Of a DNA stretch of 64,000 nucleotides, positions 1-11,894 are shown piece after piece. The notes beneath the pieces were generated by a model, which worked only from the letters and a program-made list of their open reading frames with translations, did not search any database and was not told the DNA's origin. Each line of letters starts with the position of its first letter. Position 1 is the first letter of the stretch. The stretch lies in NCBI RefSeq assembly GCF_000002425.4, contig NC_037275.1:7631777-7695776 (forward strand), written 5' to 3'. The DNA comes from Physcomitrium patens (Eukaryota > Streptophyta > Bryopsida > Funariales > Funariaceae). A program made the translations under genes and the position numbers.

Positions 1-2497
1 ATACATTTACACATTGCAACATTTTAATCTTGTCCAGGAGTCTATGCTCCGCTCAGGAAATAAAGCCAGAAAGTGAAGGTGAGAGAGGATAATATTGATG
101 CTTGAACAAGCTTTTCCAGATCCTCGAATAACGTCTCCGGGCTGAATGATCCAGGAAGAGAAAATTCGAACATGGAATGCAACAGGAGAGAACGACAGAT
201 TCTGCCACAAGAAGCTAGGATTAGATTCCTGATGCCTTGCTGTGAACTCCCAACTATCGGATGGTTCTGTATCAGAAGCAATAGACCTTCGTGAATCACT
301 TGTGCAATCATGTGGATTGAGTAAATGGAAAGTGAGGGAGCAGATTATATATTTTTTGATTTTTTATATAAAGCAAAGTGTTCGGAAAGATGGAATCACC
401 ACTTTCGAAATTTAAACCTCAGAACGTTGTCTGTAGCACGTCGACACAAATGTAAGTGGTCTCGAATCTTGCCACGTTGAGAAGGCAAGGCTAACGACAA
501 ATGTAATTCTCTTTGCTCACCATTAATGTAAGTGTCGCAAACATACTAGCTTGTATTGGACGCTGGGGGCGATCTCGGTGGATAGCATTGAATAAGATTC
601 ACAGTCAGCAATACAGCCCTGGTGGAGAGGTTCACCTAAAGCTCATCGAAGCACATAATCTCAACTTTATAAATCTTGATGACTCTGATGGAGACGAATG
701 AACACTAACAGTGAAGGAAGCGGATGGTTGGTGCTCATTCGGATTAGCGAGATGAAGCTTCAAATTTTTGTACACTTAATTGCTAATAATTGTTGCTGGA
801 TTGTTCTCCAAATTGCTGCAGAGCGGAATTCACTTGATGAGGAAGGTAGTCCGTTCCATTGATTGTGGGAGGAGGAAAGATAAGTAGCCATGGTAGGGCC
901 GGGACGCTGCAGGTCAAAATGATGTCAGGCTTCGGCGCCAGGGCCGTGGACATCATAAAGACGAGACGTTCGGAAAGCCTCGTGGTGGGGTCTCCACGGA
1001 CAGGCCCGTCCGCGATCACATCGCTCGGAAAGATCAGAGTCTAGCCAACGTCTTCTCATCCTATCGGTGCCATCCTGGCCAGGCAGGTACTTCCTCTCGT
1101 GCACGTTTGACGTTCTTGCCCCTATATTCTTCCTCATCATTCCTTTGGTGCTAGACAAATGCTCAATTTGTCTAGTCAGTGACCATGAGGAGTTCACTTC
1201 TCAAGTTCATGGGCATTGCCGCATGAAGCAGGTGCACAGGCTGCTACAGGCAAGTCGAGCGCTTCAGTGCCGAAGACTTGCCGGGGCGTTAGCTTTCTTC
1301 CGTTCCCGCAGGGAGAACGGAATTTGGATGCAGAAATGAGCAGCTAAGTCTCTTCGGTTTCTTGTTGGGTTCTAGCTCGTTGCCGCTGATGCTGATCCTC
1401 ATGCTTATTAACATGGACTATCGGATGGTGTTTATTGTCGGAGCATAACCTCCGCAGGAAGCACAAATTTTTGATGAGTTAGATCTTTATGGCTCCCCGA
1501 CGGATTCTACATCCTTGCCGCTCTAATACTGGTGATGCTCATGAACGTGAGTGAACGGATGGCGCTCATTGGGAAAGCGTAACTCTTTGTACAATTTACA
1601 ACTTCGTCACAGGAGTTTGGTTGATGCAATTAGATATGGTTCCAAAAGCATCGACGTTCAAACACTGTTCAGATACACTTTAAATACATCGAGCAGGAGG
1701 CTTTCCCATTTACTTACCTTGTACGCTACATCACCGGTTTTCTGAAGGGGGCCTGCTTCAAGCGCCTCGATGGCTTCGAACTAGCGGCCATCCGATCTGA
1801 ACCTGGTCATTGTTTCTCCTATTGATCAACAATATTACTGGAAAAAGGCACACTTCTAGAGTCGGCGGGTTGATCTACAGACTACTGGGTTGTGTTGTCG
1901 CCTGCTAGGCTTGACCTCGCGAATAGCAGTTCAAGGATGTCCTGCGGTAGGTGAGCAGTTTCCTTCGTGGTCGGATATTTTCGTCATCGACTTCGGTGAT
2001 AAGTCTGAAAATAGGTGCTAAGCTCCGCCTGAAAGATCTGCACTCAATATTAGCAAGAGCAACTTGAGTTGCATTATACCCCTACATCTAAACTCTAGAA
2101 AGCTCTGAGGTTTCTTAAGGTTTCTTGGGTCCACTTCACAGGTCCCATACTTTTACAGAGATAGAATGGAATTCGTGCATTCCAGTGACTCATTACCATG
2201 GATTGGTCGGCATCCAGACTGTACGTAAGAGGCTGTGCGACATATAAGCAGAGAACCAATCCGGGATAGATAAGTCTTGTGCAGGGCTCTTGATGGTTGA
2301 AAACTGAGATTACGGTGGTTCATTTCTGTCTGCTTAAGAAACCTGGATCACATATTGAGAGTTCTACATATTGCAGAGGACAGCAAGTCATTCATTAGAT
2401 CTTGATTAACCTTGACTACAACCTACACCCTGTTGGTTCTCGCTTATCACCTGAGAGAAAGCTGCTGCATGCAGGAGTAGCCTGCAATTGTAGCCGC
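1..2497. other. Upstream region of first GARP gene, no supported gene
   Basis: About 2.5 kb of moderate-GC DNA before the first GARP coding region. It probably holds promoter and 5' leader, but no start site can be placed. A minus-strand ATG-initiated ORF of 89 codons lies at 42-311; I recognise no domain and give it low weight. A 21-codon upstream ORF with ATG at 2166 ends at 2228, only 270 bases before the chosen GARP start. A perfect 10-bp hairpin with a 5-base loop lies at 1151-1175. Confidence 0.4.
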
Positions 2498-4714
2498 ATG
2501 GATTTTCCTGGGAAACAGAGTAGCACGTGTGATGGCGACGATATAGATAGGGATTTTGAAGTGGGTGCCGGAAGTCGCACGAGCCCTGGAGCCTTATCAG
2601 ATAATCTATCTTCCGAGAGCAACACAACCTCCACTACAATCGCTCAAGATCCATCGGATAAACTTTCTAAGCGGACCGGTAGTCGAGGGAAAGTTCGGCA
2701 GTACGTCCGCTCCAGGTTGCCAAGGCTCCGGTGGACAGCCGACTTGCACCAGTGCTTTGTCCTTGCTGTCGATCGCTGCGGTGGACAAGAGAGTAAGTTT
2801 CCTACGCATCGACTGTACCGTTTTCCCGCGAAGAATAGATTGCTTAACTGATTAATACCAGTATGAAGCTTTTCGCTGCATGATTCACAATTCTCTCATA
2901 AACTTCAGGTTTTTTTGACTGAATACCACACTCTATAATTCAGCTCCAGAACGTCGATGCCAGTTTATCTTTGACCTCAAATACCATCTGGTTTTGAAAA
3001 TTGGTGCTTTTGTTGTCGACCCCTTTGATCACGAGTATCCTTCTCAGAAATTTTTGTTGTGAAGTAACTAAGTGTGCTGCATTAGAAGTCCAGTACAATC
3101 GATGCATTGACGATAATAATCGATGCTAGACACGCAATCGGGCACGAATTATTCAAGATATTAAACACAGTTTGCTTTAATCTCACTTTGGTTTTGGATA
3201 ATGGCTAAAGTTTTATGATGAACTCTTATTTTTGTATTGATTCCTTCTCATTGCTTACGCTCATTTGTGACGCAGAAGCAACACCGAAGATGGTGTTGCA
3301 GTATATGGATGTCAAGGGTCTGACAATCGCTCATGTCAAAAGCCATCTACAGGTTTGTTGTATTTTCATTTCCAATGCATTCTCTTCTCTCCTCCTCCTC
3401 CTCCTCCTCTTCGTCCTCTATTCCATTTGTTCCTCTATTTCCAAGCACGAAAGATGCTGTGGACAATCATGGAAATTAGTTCGTTTAAGTACGAAAATGC
3501 CTTCTTTTGTTTTACCTTACAGCCTTGCAATAAATATGCTCCATTCAGCTAAAGAAGGGAAATGCATTTCATTTCTAGTCCACACATACGAGAGCTCACT
3601 GATTGCTGACAAAGTATAACCCGTTGAATTTCCAGATGTACAGGAGCATGAGGAGCGACGAGAGTATCCAAAGTGGTGAGTTATCCACTAGAAGAGGAGT
3701 CCGTACACACCTGATGTTAATGGCTAGTTTCTCAGTCCTTATTGACATTCATGTCTTAATCAATCTTAAGTCATCACCTATCATCCACATGTACGAAGTA
3801 CAAATAATTTGAGTGATGGAAACTCGAACTAGACAACATCAAACGGTTAAAACACTTGAGCACGAAAGAACGCAAGACCAGTGTTAGTGCATCTAACACC
3901 CATTCAATTCCATGTTTCAGACCTCAGCTACTGGCGCGGCGATGGAAAATTCAAGCACCACAGCAGTCTTTGGGTTCACTGCAACACAGCTGATTCTATA
4001 CACCGAAACAACCATCTGCTCGACCAGACATTAGCTAATCATTGGCAGACCAACCCCCTTAGCTCGGCGAAATTACAACTGGAGGCGGAGTGGGAGATGT
4101 GCAGACGGGAGTACGATGCACGAATCGCCTTAATGATGCTTATGGATCAGGGCCGCGCAAGCAATCCACCAACACCCTTTGAGCTATCTCCTAGCCTGCA
4201 GCAGGAATCTTCTCCCCCTGTCCACCTCATGAAGCTTCTGGACGGTCCAGCTCCAAGGCCAATGGAAAGGGCCTCCAGTTACAGCAGCATTTATAACAGA
4301 TTCCAAAGCAGTTCCAGGGACTATCAAGCTCACGACGTGTTTGGGAAATCGTCCCAACATGTCAAACGACCAGCGGTCGAGCACGACGCAGCGCAGCAGA
4401 GTCGTCACTCCCCAGAGCTTGACAGTTCGCTCTCGCTGTCGCGCCCATACTCTTGGCCTAGCTGCACGACGAGTCTCAGTCAGTGGAGTACAGCTATGGC
4501 CACGGAGCATGTTCACCTGGTTGACTTCTTGTCGTTACCAGCAGCGCATAGCAGAGGTCATGGCCACATGGGCGACGGCCTCATGCTGGACTTGACCATG
4601 TCCACTGGCTACGTCAGTGAGCACGCAGAACATGAAGAAGCTCCGCATAGCGCATACTCGAAAAAGGTCAAACTAGATTTGACGCTAGACCTTTCGATGT
4701 CCACCACGTCGTGA
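2498..4714 (+). CDS. G2-like GARP (MYB-related) transcription factor with C-terminal EAR-like motif
   Basis: Predicted nuclear DNA-binding regulator of 401 residues. Exons read by eye: 2498-2792, 3276-3352, 3636-3675 and 3921-4714, all with GT-AG introns. The GARP DNA-binding domain spans roughly residues 69-130 and is split over three exons: PRLRWTADLHQCFVLAVDR, then ATPKMVLQYMDVKGLTIAH, then KSHLQMYRSM. The final residues contain LDLTLDLS, which fits the LxLxL EAR repression motif, so a repressor is likely (inference). A second segment near the start of exon 4 (LQLEAEWEMCRREYDARI) looks helical. The ATG at 2498 is the first in frame; the open frame reaches back to 2402 but without ATG. The domain resembles the Arabidopsis At2g38300/At2g40260 group more than KANADI, whose domain begins differently. 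A paralogue lies at 11.9-13.7 kb on the other strand. Confidence 0.88.
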
Positions 4715-5940
4715 CATGCGGTCATCAGCGCCATCAGCGCCATCATCCCCCAGTCTGCAAAAAAAAAAAAAAAGAAAAGAAAAAAAGAAACCCTCGCTAG
4801 TTTTGAATAATGCACGCGGAGGTGTGTTTTGTTTTTATTTATTTATTTATTTGTCGATCATAATCCGAATGGAGCATGATCCCGCGATGGAGGCTATCAC
4901 CATGTGGACTGCCAGAACCAGGGAGCATGATTCCTAATTCTGCATTGTGATCATTGATCTGGAACCACCACCACCACCACTCCCCCTCATGGGCCGATCC
5001 CGAAGCTTCAGATGGAAGTCTGCGACACAGTTGTCGTCACTGCCAAGTAGGTGATTACACACATCCATAGTTCCAGAGCTTTACTGCTCCGCTACTGATT
5101 GAGAGGCGACACAACGTCAGCATGAGGGAGACTGGCCGCTGATTGTAGTTTCAGGGGGAATCATGAGTGACTAGATTCCCCCTTTTGTACACTAACTTTG
5201 CTCCAAGTTGACGATGTTCTTGCATAATCAGCTGCTTGTGCAGCTCCTTCTCCATTCCTTTCTCGTCTCCTCATTAACCCCATTCTCGCTCTGACACACC
5301 ACCATCTCCTTACTTGAATCGGGGGATTCATTCGAACAAAAACCCATGTTGTCAACTCACTTACAAGGATTTTCTGAGCAGATTTCAATCGGAACTGCAC
5401 AACAGGTTTCTTCTCAACTGAACCCACTTTACTGCAGATTTCGCAGTGAAGTCATCATCTTGCTCTCACTCAGTTAATATTGTTTAGCTCTAATCTAGCT
5501 TGCAACCTACCCTCATTAAGAATCTCTAAACGATAACTAGGAAGATAAACTGCACAAATACTTTGCATTATCTTTGTATGGGCGATTTTCAGTAACTGGC
5601 AGCGGTTGTGATGGATGAATGAAGAGTGTGGATGGACGGACACATCCACTGGTTCTAGTGGTCTCATCCTTCATTTGCAACATAGTTGCACGTTGTTTGG
5701 CTTTTTCCTTCTTTTTTCATTCATTTAATGTTTAATCATTTGGAGTTGTTACAAGCAAACTTCTTATTCAACATGAATATGGGGTTTGAAAGGACATCCT
5801 CCAACTTTCTTGTAAGAGGGTATGTCCTTTTTGGATGTACATTCTTCAATGTGTTCATTGATTGGGGACCTTGACAAGTAGCTTTGTTGTTGCCTAAGGT
5901 CAAGAGAGCAAATAAATACACATTTGTGTTTTAATTACAC
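4715..5940. other. 3' flank of first GARP gene
   Basis: Contains the 3' UTR of the GARP gene and beyond. An A-rich tract follows the stop at about 4759-4790 and an ATTT repeat lies near 4836-4852. A perfect 10-bp inverted repeat with an 11-base loop is at 5153-5183. Short ORFs here look like chance frames. No gene recognised. Confidence 0.4.
5153..5183. repeat. Perfect 10-bp inverted repeat (hairpin)
   Basis: AGGGGGAATC at 5153-5162 pairs exactly with GATTCCCCCT at 5174-5183 around an 11-base loop. It lies about 440 bases past the GARP stop codon. It could be a 3' UTR structure or chance. Confidence 0.6.
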
Positions 5941-5943
5941 ACA

Positions 5944-5970
5944 TTATATATATATATATATATATATATA

Positions 5971-6006
<36 letters not shown>

Positions 6007-6062
6007 CTTCTTTTGTCATGAAATTGGCAAGTAAATAGTTTTTTTTTTTTTTTTTTTTTTTT
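5944..6062. repeat. Microsatellite cluster: (TA)n, (TG)n, poly-T
   Basis: A TA run (about 5945-5971) is followed by a TG run (about 5976-6002) and then by a 24-base T tract at 6039-6062. This marks the change from gene-island DNA to very AT-rich DNA that continues to about 8 kb. Confidence 0.9.
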
Positions 6063-6922
6063 GCCTCAAATAGATAGTTAGGGACTTTGATCAGAAAACA
6101 ACATATTCTTTAAAAACATTGTATGAGATGTCATTTGTAGAAAATACATTGTAATTTAATTAATGTGTATGTACAAATAATTAAAGCATGATTGATAATG
6201 TATTATCTTTTACATTAAATTTTAAAGTTTGTATAGGATGAACTATCCAAGAATTGATTCAAAAGATTAAATATACAAAATTTCATTACTTTTATTATTA
6301 TCTAATATTTTTTGATAGCACTCATCCACACGTGTTTTTAACTTTTAAATGATAAATTGATTTTCTGTAGAGTTTTTTGATTTTTTTTAAAAATTTAAAA
6401 CATGATTTATTAAATTGCACTGAAAAAATTAATACGAAAGTAAAATGAATAACAAGCTTAGGACATTCAAAGATATTTTTATATAGTAACTTATTATTAT
6501 TATTTTTATTTTTTTCTAAATCGAATGTCCTAAATAAATTATAATTATAACATGTTTAAAACTAATTAGTATCACATGTATTGGTTATTAGATTATTTTT
6601 AATTTTTTAAATTCTTTATTCCCTCTATGAAAAAATATTATACTATTTGAGAAAAAATCACTCTTGATATTTCATTCCAATAAAATAATTTTAATATATT
6701 TCATAGAGTTTTAAAAATAATAATAGAATTTATATTATCAATTCAACAATAATATAATTTTTATTATCAATTGAGATACTGAAAAAATAAATCTTTACCA
6801 CTAGAGAAGTATTAAAAAATAAAAATAATAAAAAAATTATTGAATAGAAATCTCACACTCAAAAAATTGTATTATTCAAAAAGTCTTATTGTCAATAATA
6901 TCAATACATTCATACACATATA

Positions 6923-7132
6923 TAGGGGAATGCTAAATAGACCCATTCTTTTACTAAATAGACCCACCCATGATGAAAAATATGGTAATCATGATGAATG
7001 TGGTTGGTTTTTATTGGTTGCAAGTCCATTAGTGGAAAAATGAATCTAAAGTTTTAATTTTGATAATTTTTATGATGGTTAGGATGGGTGGGTCAATTTA
7101 GTGAAAACTTGGGTCTATTTAACATTCTCCTA
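6923..7132. mobile_element. MITE copy 1 (about 210 bp, long imperfect terminal inverted repeats)
   Basis: The ends are inverted copies of each other: TAGGGGAATGCTAAATAGAC at the left, and the reverse complement of the right end begins TAGGAGAATGTTAAATAGAC. Similarity continues for about 48 bases, through a second ACTAAATAGACCCACC-like block. The element is flanked by TATA on both sides (6919-6922 and 7133-7136), consistent with a short target duplication in TA-rich DNA. It has no coding capacity. A second copy lies at 17378-17588 in opposite orientation, so this is a dispersed family moved by a transposase encoded elsewhere. Confidence 0.8.
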
Positions 7133-7156
7133 TATATATATATATATATATATATA
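7133..7156. repeat. (TA)n microsatellite next to MITE
   Basis: A TA run directly abutting the right end of MITE copy 1. It may be the insertion target, or it may have expanded from the target duplication. Confidence 0.8.
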
Positions 7157-8400
7157 AAAGTTATATTAGCATTCTTTAAGGTTTTGTACAAACCTAGTAG
7201 GATATGCTTTAAATTTTTGGCATGGATGTTAAATAAATATGGCAATCTCTTTTAGAGTTTTCTGCAACTCTAATTGATTCTTGAACCAGTATCAATTTGT
7301 GAGTCATTGAATGATAAATTTTCAATAGTTGACAATTTGAGCTCCAAAATCCATAGATATATCATAAGTTTTTGTTAAATTGGGCAGTATTTGTGCTAAA
7401 TAAAAAGCTTATTTTGTTCTTGCAAACAGGTTGAGTAGTCAACGATTCTATTCAAATTATTGGAAGTTTTAAAAAGTTTTTTTGGATTGTTATTTTATTG
7501 TATAATTTTGGTTTATCTTATTAAAATATTTAAAAATTTATTGCTCATTGATTCTGTTTGCATAAAATCAATAACATGTGTGTGGAAATATCAAATTGCA
7601 TATTTGGAGGGAAGAACTTTCGTTGTAGCTTTTTAAAAACATTTTTAACACATTTTTAAAATTTCTTGAAAAACAACTCTTTCTGAGAAAATGTCATAGC
7701 AAAAATCAAATAGTAATTCTCTGTTTATGTAGTCAATAAGTTCTTACAAACGTGAAATCAAATGAATTTATTTTAGAATTACAATTACACACGAAATAAA
7801 TGATAATTTTGTATAATCAATCCATTTTACTTGTAGATATTGTTTATGTTGTGACTTTTTTTTCCTAATGAATTTTTTCTAAAATATTATGTAAATTAAA
7901 TCTTAAATTATAATCAAGATCTGTATTTCACCATTCACAATTACGGTTGCAATACACCCTTCCCCATAAAGCTAAAACATCACCGAAAATTTCATAAATG
8001 AAAGTCACATGCAAAACTAAACCCAATTGCATGATTATCGAAACACATGATTGAGAGACTTTGCAAAGGTTCCAACTCCGAACACAAGCACAAAAACTCC
8101 TCATTCCCTCACACAGGAACTTGCTAAAGATATTCACACATCACCAATTCCCTTCTCATGAAACATTTCTAAACAACCACCTCCTCACGTTTCTCCATTT
8201 CCGAAGTCCACTTTTCAACTCCTTGAAAATCCAAAACTGGAAAGAATAAGAAACTGGACAGGAGATGAGCAAACCCAACTGTTGAGAAGAAAAAATCAGC
8301 CCATTCACAACATGTTTGCAGTGGATGCAACAACAGATTGATCGGTGAAGTTGTAGACACGCATTTTAGTTTGTGTTTCACTCAGTTGCAGGCCAACCAA

Positions 8401-11400
8401 GGTGCTTACAAATCGCCGATTAAGTGAGTTAGAGAGTGAGAGAGAGACTCATGAGGGATGAGCTAGAAAGGGTGACCAACGGACAGACAGATAGACAGAA
8501 AGACTAGAAGGAGGTGAACCGATGGCGGGATTGGTTTCTAGATTAGCTGAACAGTATGAAAGCTTGTGACGAAACCGGGAGATTCTATTTGACCCGGAAG
8601 GGAGAATCTGGCAGTTGTTGAGGAGGTGATGTCAACACCAGCCTCACCTGCCAGAAAGAAAGGAATGGCCATCCCCGAGAGGTCAACTGCACACTGGGCT
8701 GTGGGGTGTGGGAGCAGTTTCCTTGTCGATGGATGGGTCCAGTTCCTCTCCTGATCCATGCCCTTTAGCAGGGATAGGCTTGGTATGGGCTGAGCTGGGA
8801 CGGGGGAGTGTACCTTGCGGTTGCGCCACTCCAACGTGACATATGCTTGGGATCTTGTACCCCAAGCTTGGCAAAATGGTAACTTGGTTGTGTGTTTTTA
8901 TGTTTTATTTTGATTTTCTTTTGTGTGCATGTAATTGTTTTTACAATAGTGTGAATAATTCTCATGTCGTTCACAAGAGTTCCAGTAATGCCACTCTTGT
9001 CTTTTGTCCACCAGGAATGATGACCTCGATGTCTGTAGTGAGTCGTTTCTTACAAACCTTAACTTCTTTGAGGCTCTTACGTTTTGGGGGTTTGCGATCA
9101 CAGCCAGTTTTGAGAGATTCCTTCGGCAGATTGGACATGAATGAATGAGATGGCTGATGTGGTTCTGGTGAATTGAGTTCAGTATGAGAGGTTCAGGCCA
9201 CTGAAAAATGCATACTCTTGTTGCATTCGAGTATGGTATTATTCTACCCGATCTTGCTTGATGAGCTCATCAGCGTTGAAAAGGACTTTTTAAACCAATC
9301 GATCGGTTTGGATTTTCCCTGTTCAATTTGCCAACCTGGCGGTGCAATGTTCCGCCCCCGACTGCTTTGGAGAGTCGCCTATTCCACGAGTCAATACTCC
9401 CCCAAAACTCACGTATCCTGAACGCTTGGTATTCATAATTAGAAATAACATTCCGCCTGACTGTCATTCGTCAGATGTTCAGGTACTATAACTGGAATAC
9501 CTCAATTCTGCATCATCCTGATCGCTTTCTATCCCCGTAATTTCTCAATCATCTAATCCCGTTCATCGCAAGGACGTCTGCAGCTTTGCAAACGAAAGGG
9601 GTTGAAGCAGATGGTCTCTATAACACTAGCCGCTTGATAATCTTCAGTCCCAAATCATGTATCATATTTAACAACATACATCCCTGATTGTGTTCTGAGG
9701 TTCGAAAACCAAGCTCTGCAACCTTTTCTTGCGAGAGCACATATCAACTGTCAGATTGATAGAATGCAACGAATCCATTCTTGGTTCATTAGTTGCGCCG
9801 TTGTCAAGGAACGCTCTCCCATTGCTGATACTTGATTTCGCTAACTTATATAAGGGTAATTTTTCCAAGGCTCGATGAATACATTTAACCTTTCCGGGGA
9901 AGAATTGGACATCGTGATTGCTTCCTCCGCAAGGGTGTTTGTCGACGCCGATCGAGGAGAAAAAGAATCAATATTCACCAAACAACTGGTACGTAATCCC
10001 AAGACAAAGCAGACAGCTAAGTATACTTTTAATGTTCTGCATTGATTCTCTCCTCGGTGGTTGAATCTTGCTCAAGCCGGCGTGGACAGGTTGCCACCAT
10101 GACTTTGTCTGAGCCCAGATCGACACATCCAAGCTACCATTTTCCCCATCTGGCTACAGGTAGATGTTACTAGATGATAGCAACCTCACGCACCACAAAG
10201 TAGATTCCAAGTGTGATATGTTGTAACGCAGCGCAGAATATTACTAGTTACTGCGTAGCAATTCTACAATGAAGTAACTGAATGCGCATCTATGTGTGGT
10301 CCCCCATAAGAAAATGAATTTATTTACACTGGTTTATAAAAGACTTACTGTAGCGAGTTTGACCCCATGATTATTCAACAGGCCATGTTTCCATCAGTAA
10401 CATGCTTGCTAACGAGTGTACGTGTTTCCTCTCTACCTGACAATGATTCTTTCATTTTCCCAAAGTTAATGGGAAATGAGACACATCTCTTGATTATTCT
10501 AAATTGTTCCCCCTAGCTACAGTGATTTTGAAAGCCACGAAGCAAGTGATAGCATTGTCTGTTCCGGTATCTGCTTTCTCTGCAAATTTGCTACTCTTTG
10601 AAATCCTGGTACCTTACCATAACTGCAGCAGAAAACATCAAGTTGATGAACAAACAGTGAAAATGAAATGAGAATTTAACAATTGTCTCAACTGTTCCGA
10701 AATTGGATAGCCTGATTGCCGCATATAGTGGGCATTGTTTTGATTGATATTGAGGCGAGTTCCATGTTGTGTTTCGACAACCCGGAGTCACCAGCGAACT
10801 CTGACTGCACTTGGCCTTGCTTCTCAGGACTGTCATTAATTCTACTCCTCAGTTGAAATGGACGCTTTCTAGCTGATCAGAGCTGGTCTTCTTCATTCCA
10901 CTACTTGCTGCCGATAAATTGGGTTTCATGAATTTGAATGAATCAAGTGCCAGGTTAATTTTGCCCATGACAAAAAAGCTGATAGAGAACGTGCATGAGC
11001 AACCTCACAGAAACATTGGAGTAACTTCACACGGCTTGACTCAAACTGCGAAAAACTTTTAATACGTTGAGTTCTGGAGGGATTTAAATGCTACGAGTTG
11101 GTCTTAGTCGATCTAAAACAAGAATTTGATATGAAATCAAAAGTGACGACCAAGGATTGGTCACTGTTGAGACGTGCAGTTGAAGGACAAACGAATATTT
11201 TGGATTTTAATATCATCAGACGTACATTGATGAGATAACTTAACATTAAGAATCAGGAAATCAACTCAGGAAACATTAGCATAGCTCAAGCAGCTATCCG
11301 ACTCCTTGGTTGTTGAAATTACTCTCAATTAGTTGTCGTCGGTAGTTAGCGTGGACGGTGTCGAATGCCGGTGCTATTCAGAACCCTTAGTGGAGGTGGA

Positions 11401-11894
11401 CGGTGGCTTGCCGTGTCCCAATGCTGATACGGTACCAAAGCGGCATGAAACAAGTAATTTAATACATATCAATAAAATTACACACACACACACACACACA
11501 CAAATTTTGCAACAGAGTAACCATTTCACAGAGCAACACAAGTGCTGTACTTCAATGCAAGCACGTATATATAAATAGGATACATCATTTTTTATCATTG
11601 GATAGAAATGTCTACGATTGAGTATAGGATCACCATCACTTAAGGCGAGCTCATCAAATGTTTCTGATTACGAAATGAACTTTAAATGCTGAAACTTATG
11701 CACATGAACGAAACATGAGCTCACTTGCAGCACTATTACTGATACTAATATAATTTTTTGCGGGCAGTGATTTGGTTAGAACTCCATATGTCACATGAAA
11801 GTGGAAAAGTTTTCTTCTTTCTGTCTTTTTTTCTTTCTTTCTGTTTTTTTATACACCGTTTTCTTCTGTCACTCCTTCAACTCGATTGGAGCGA
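8401..11894. other. Moderate-GC intergenic stretch, no supported gene
   Basis: Base composition returns to gene-island level, but none of the ORFs of 60-100 codons shows a domain or consistent splice structure. It may contain 3' UTR or downstream sequence of the minus-strand GARP gene and unrecognised non-coding transcripts. An (AC)n run lies at about 11481-11502. Confidence 0.35.
11481..11502. repeat. (AC)n microsatellite
   Basis: About ten AC dinucleotide units, roughly 400 bases past the stop codon of the minus-strand GARP gene. Confidence 0.85.

Larger units (their letters stand above)
6063..8400. other. AT-rich intergenic stretch
   Basis: Strongly AT-rich, with no ORF showing family resemblance. 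Apart from the MITE at 6923-7132 and its flanking TA repeat, I see nothing that can be named. It may hold TE remnants too decayed to recognise. Confidence 0.5.

Noticed and set aside
42..311. Minus-strand 89-codon ORF starting with ATG
   Set aside because: Looks protein-like but has no recognised domain and no partner exons; recorded only as unassigned.
4184..4516. Minus-strand 110-codon ORF inside the first GARP gene
   Set aside because: Antisense shadow of the last GARP exon.
4816..4860. Possible poly(A)/retroposed tail after the first GARP gene
   Set aside because: The A-rich tract is mixed with G and followed by an ATTT repeat; there are no target duplications and the gene has introns, so it is not a processed copy.
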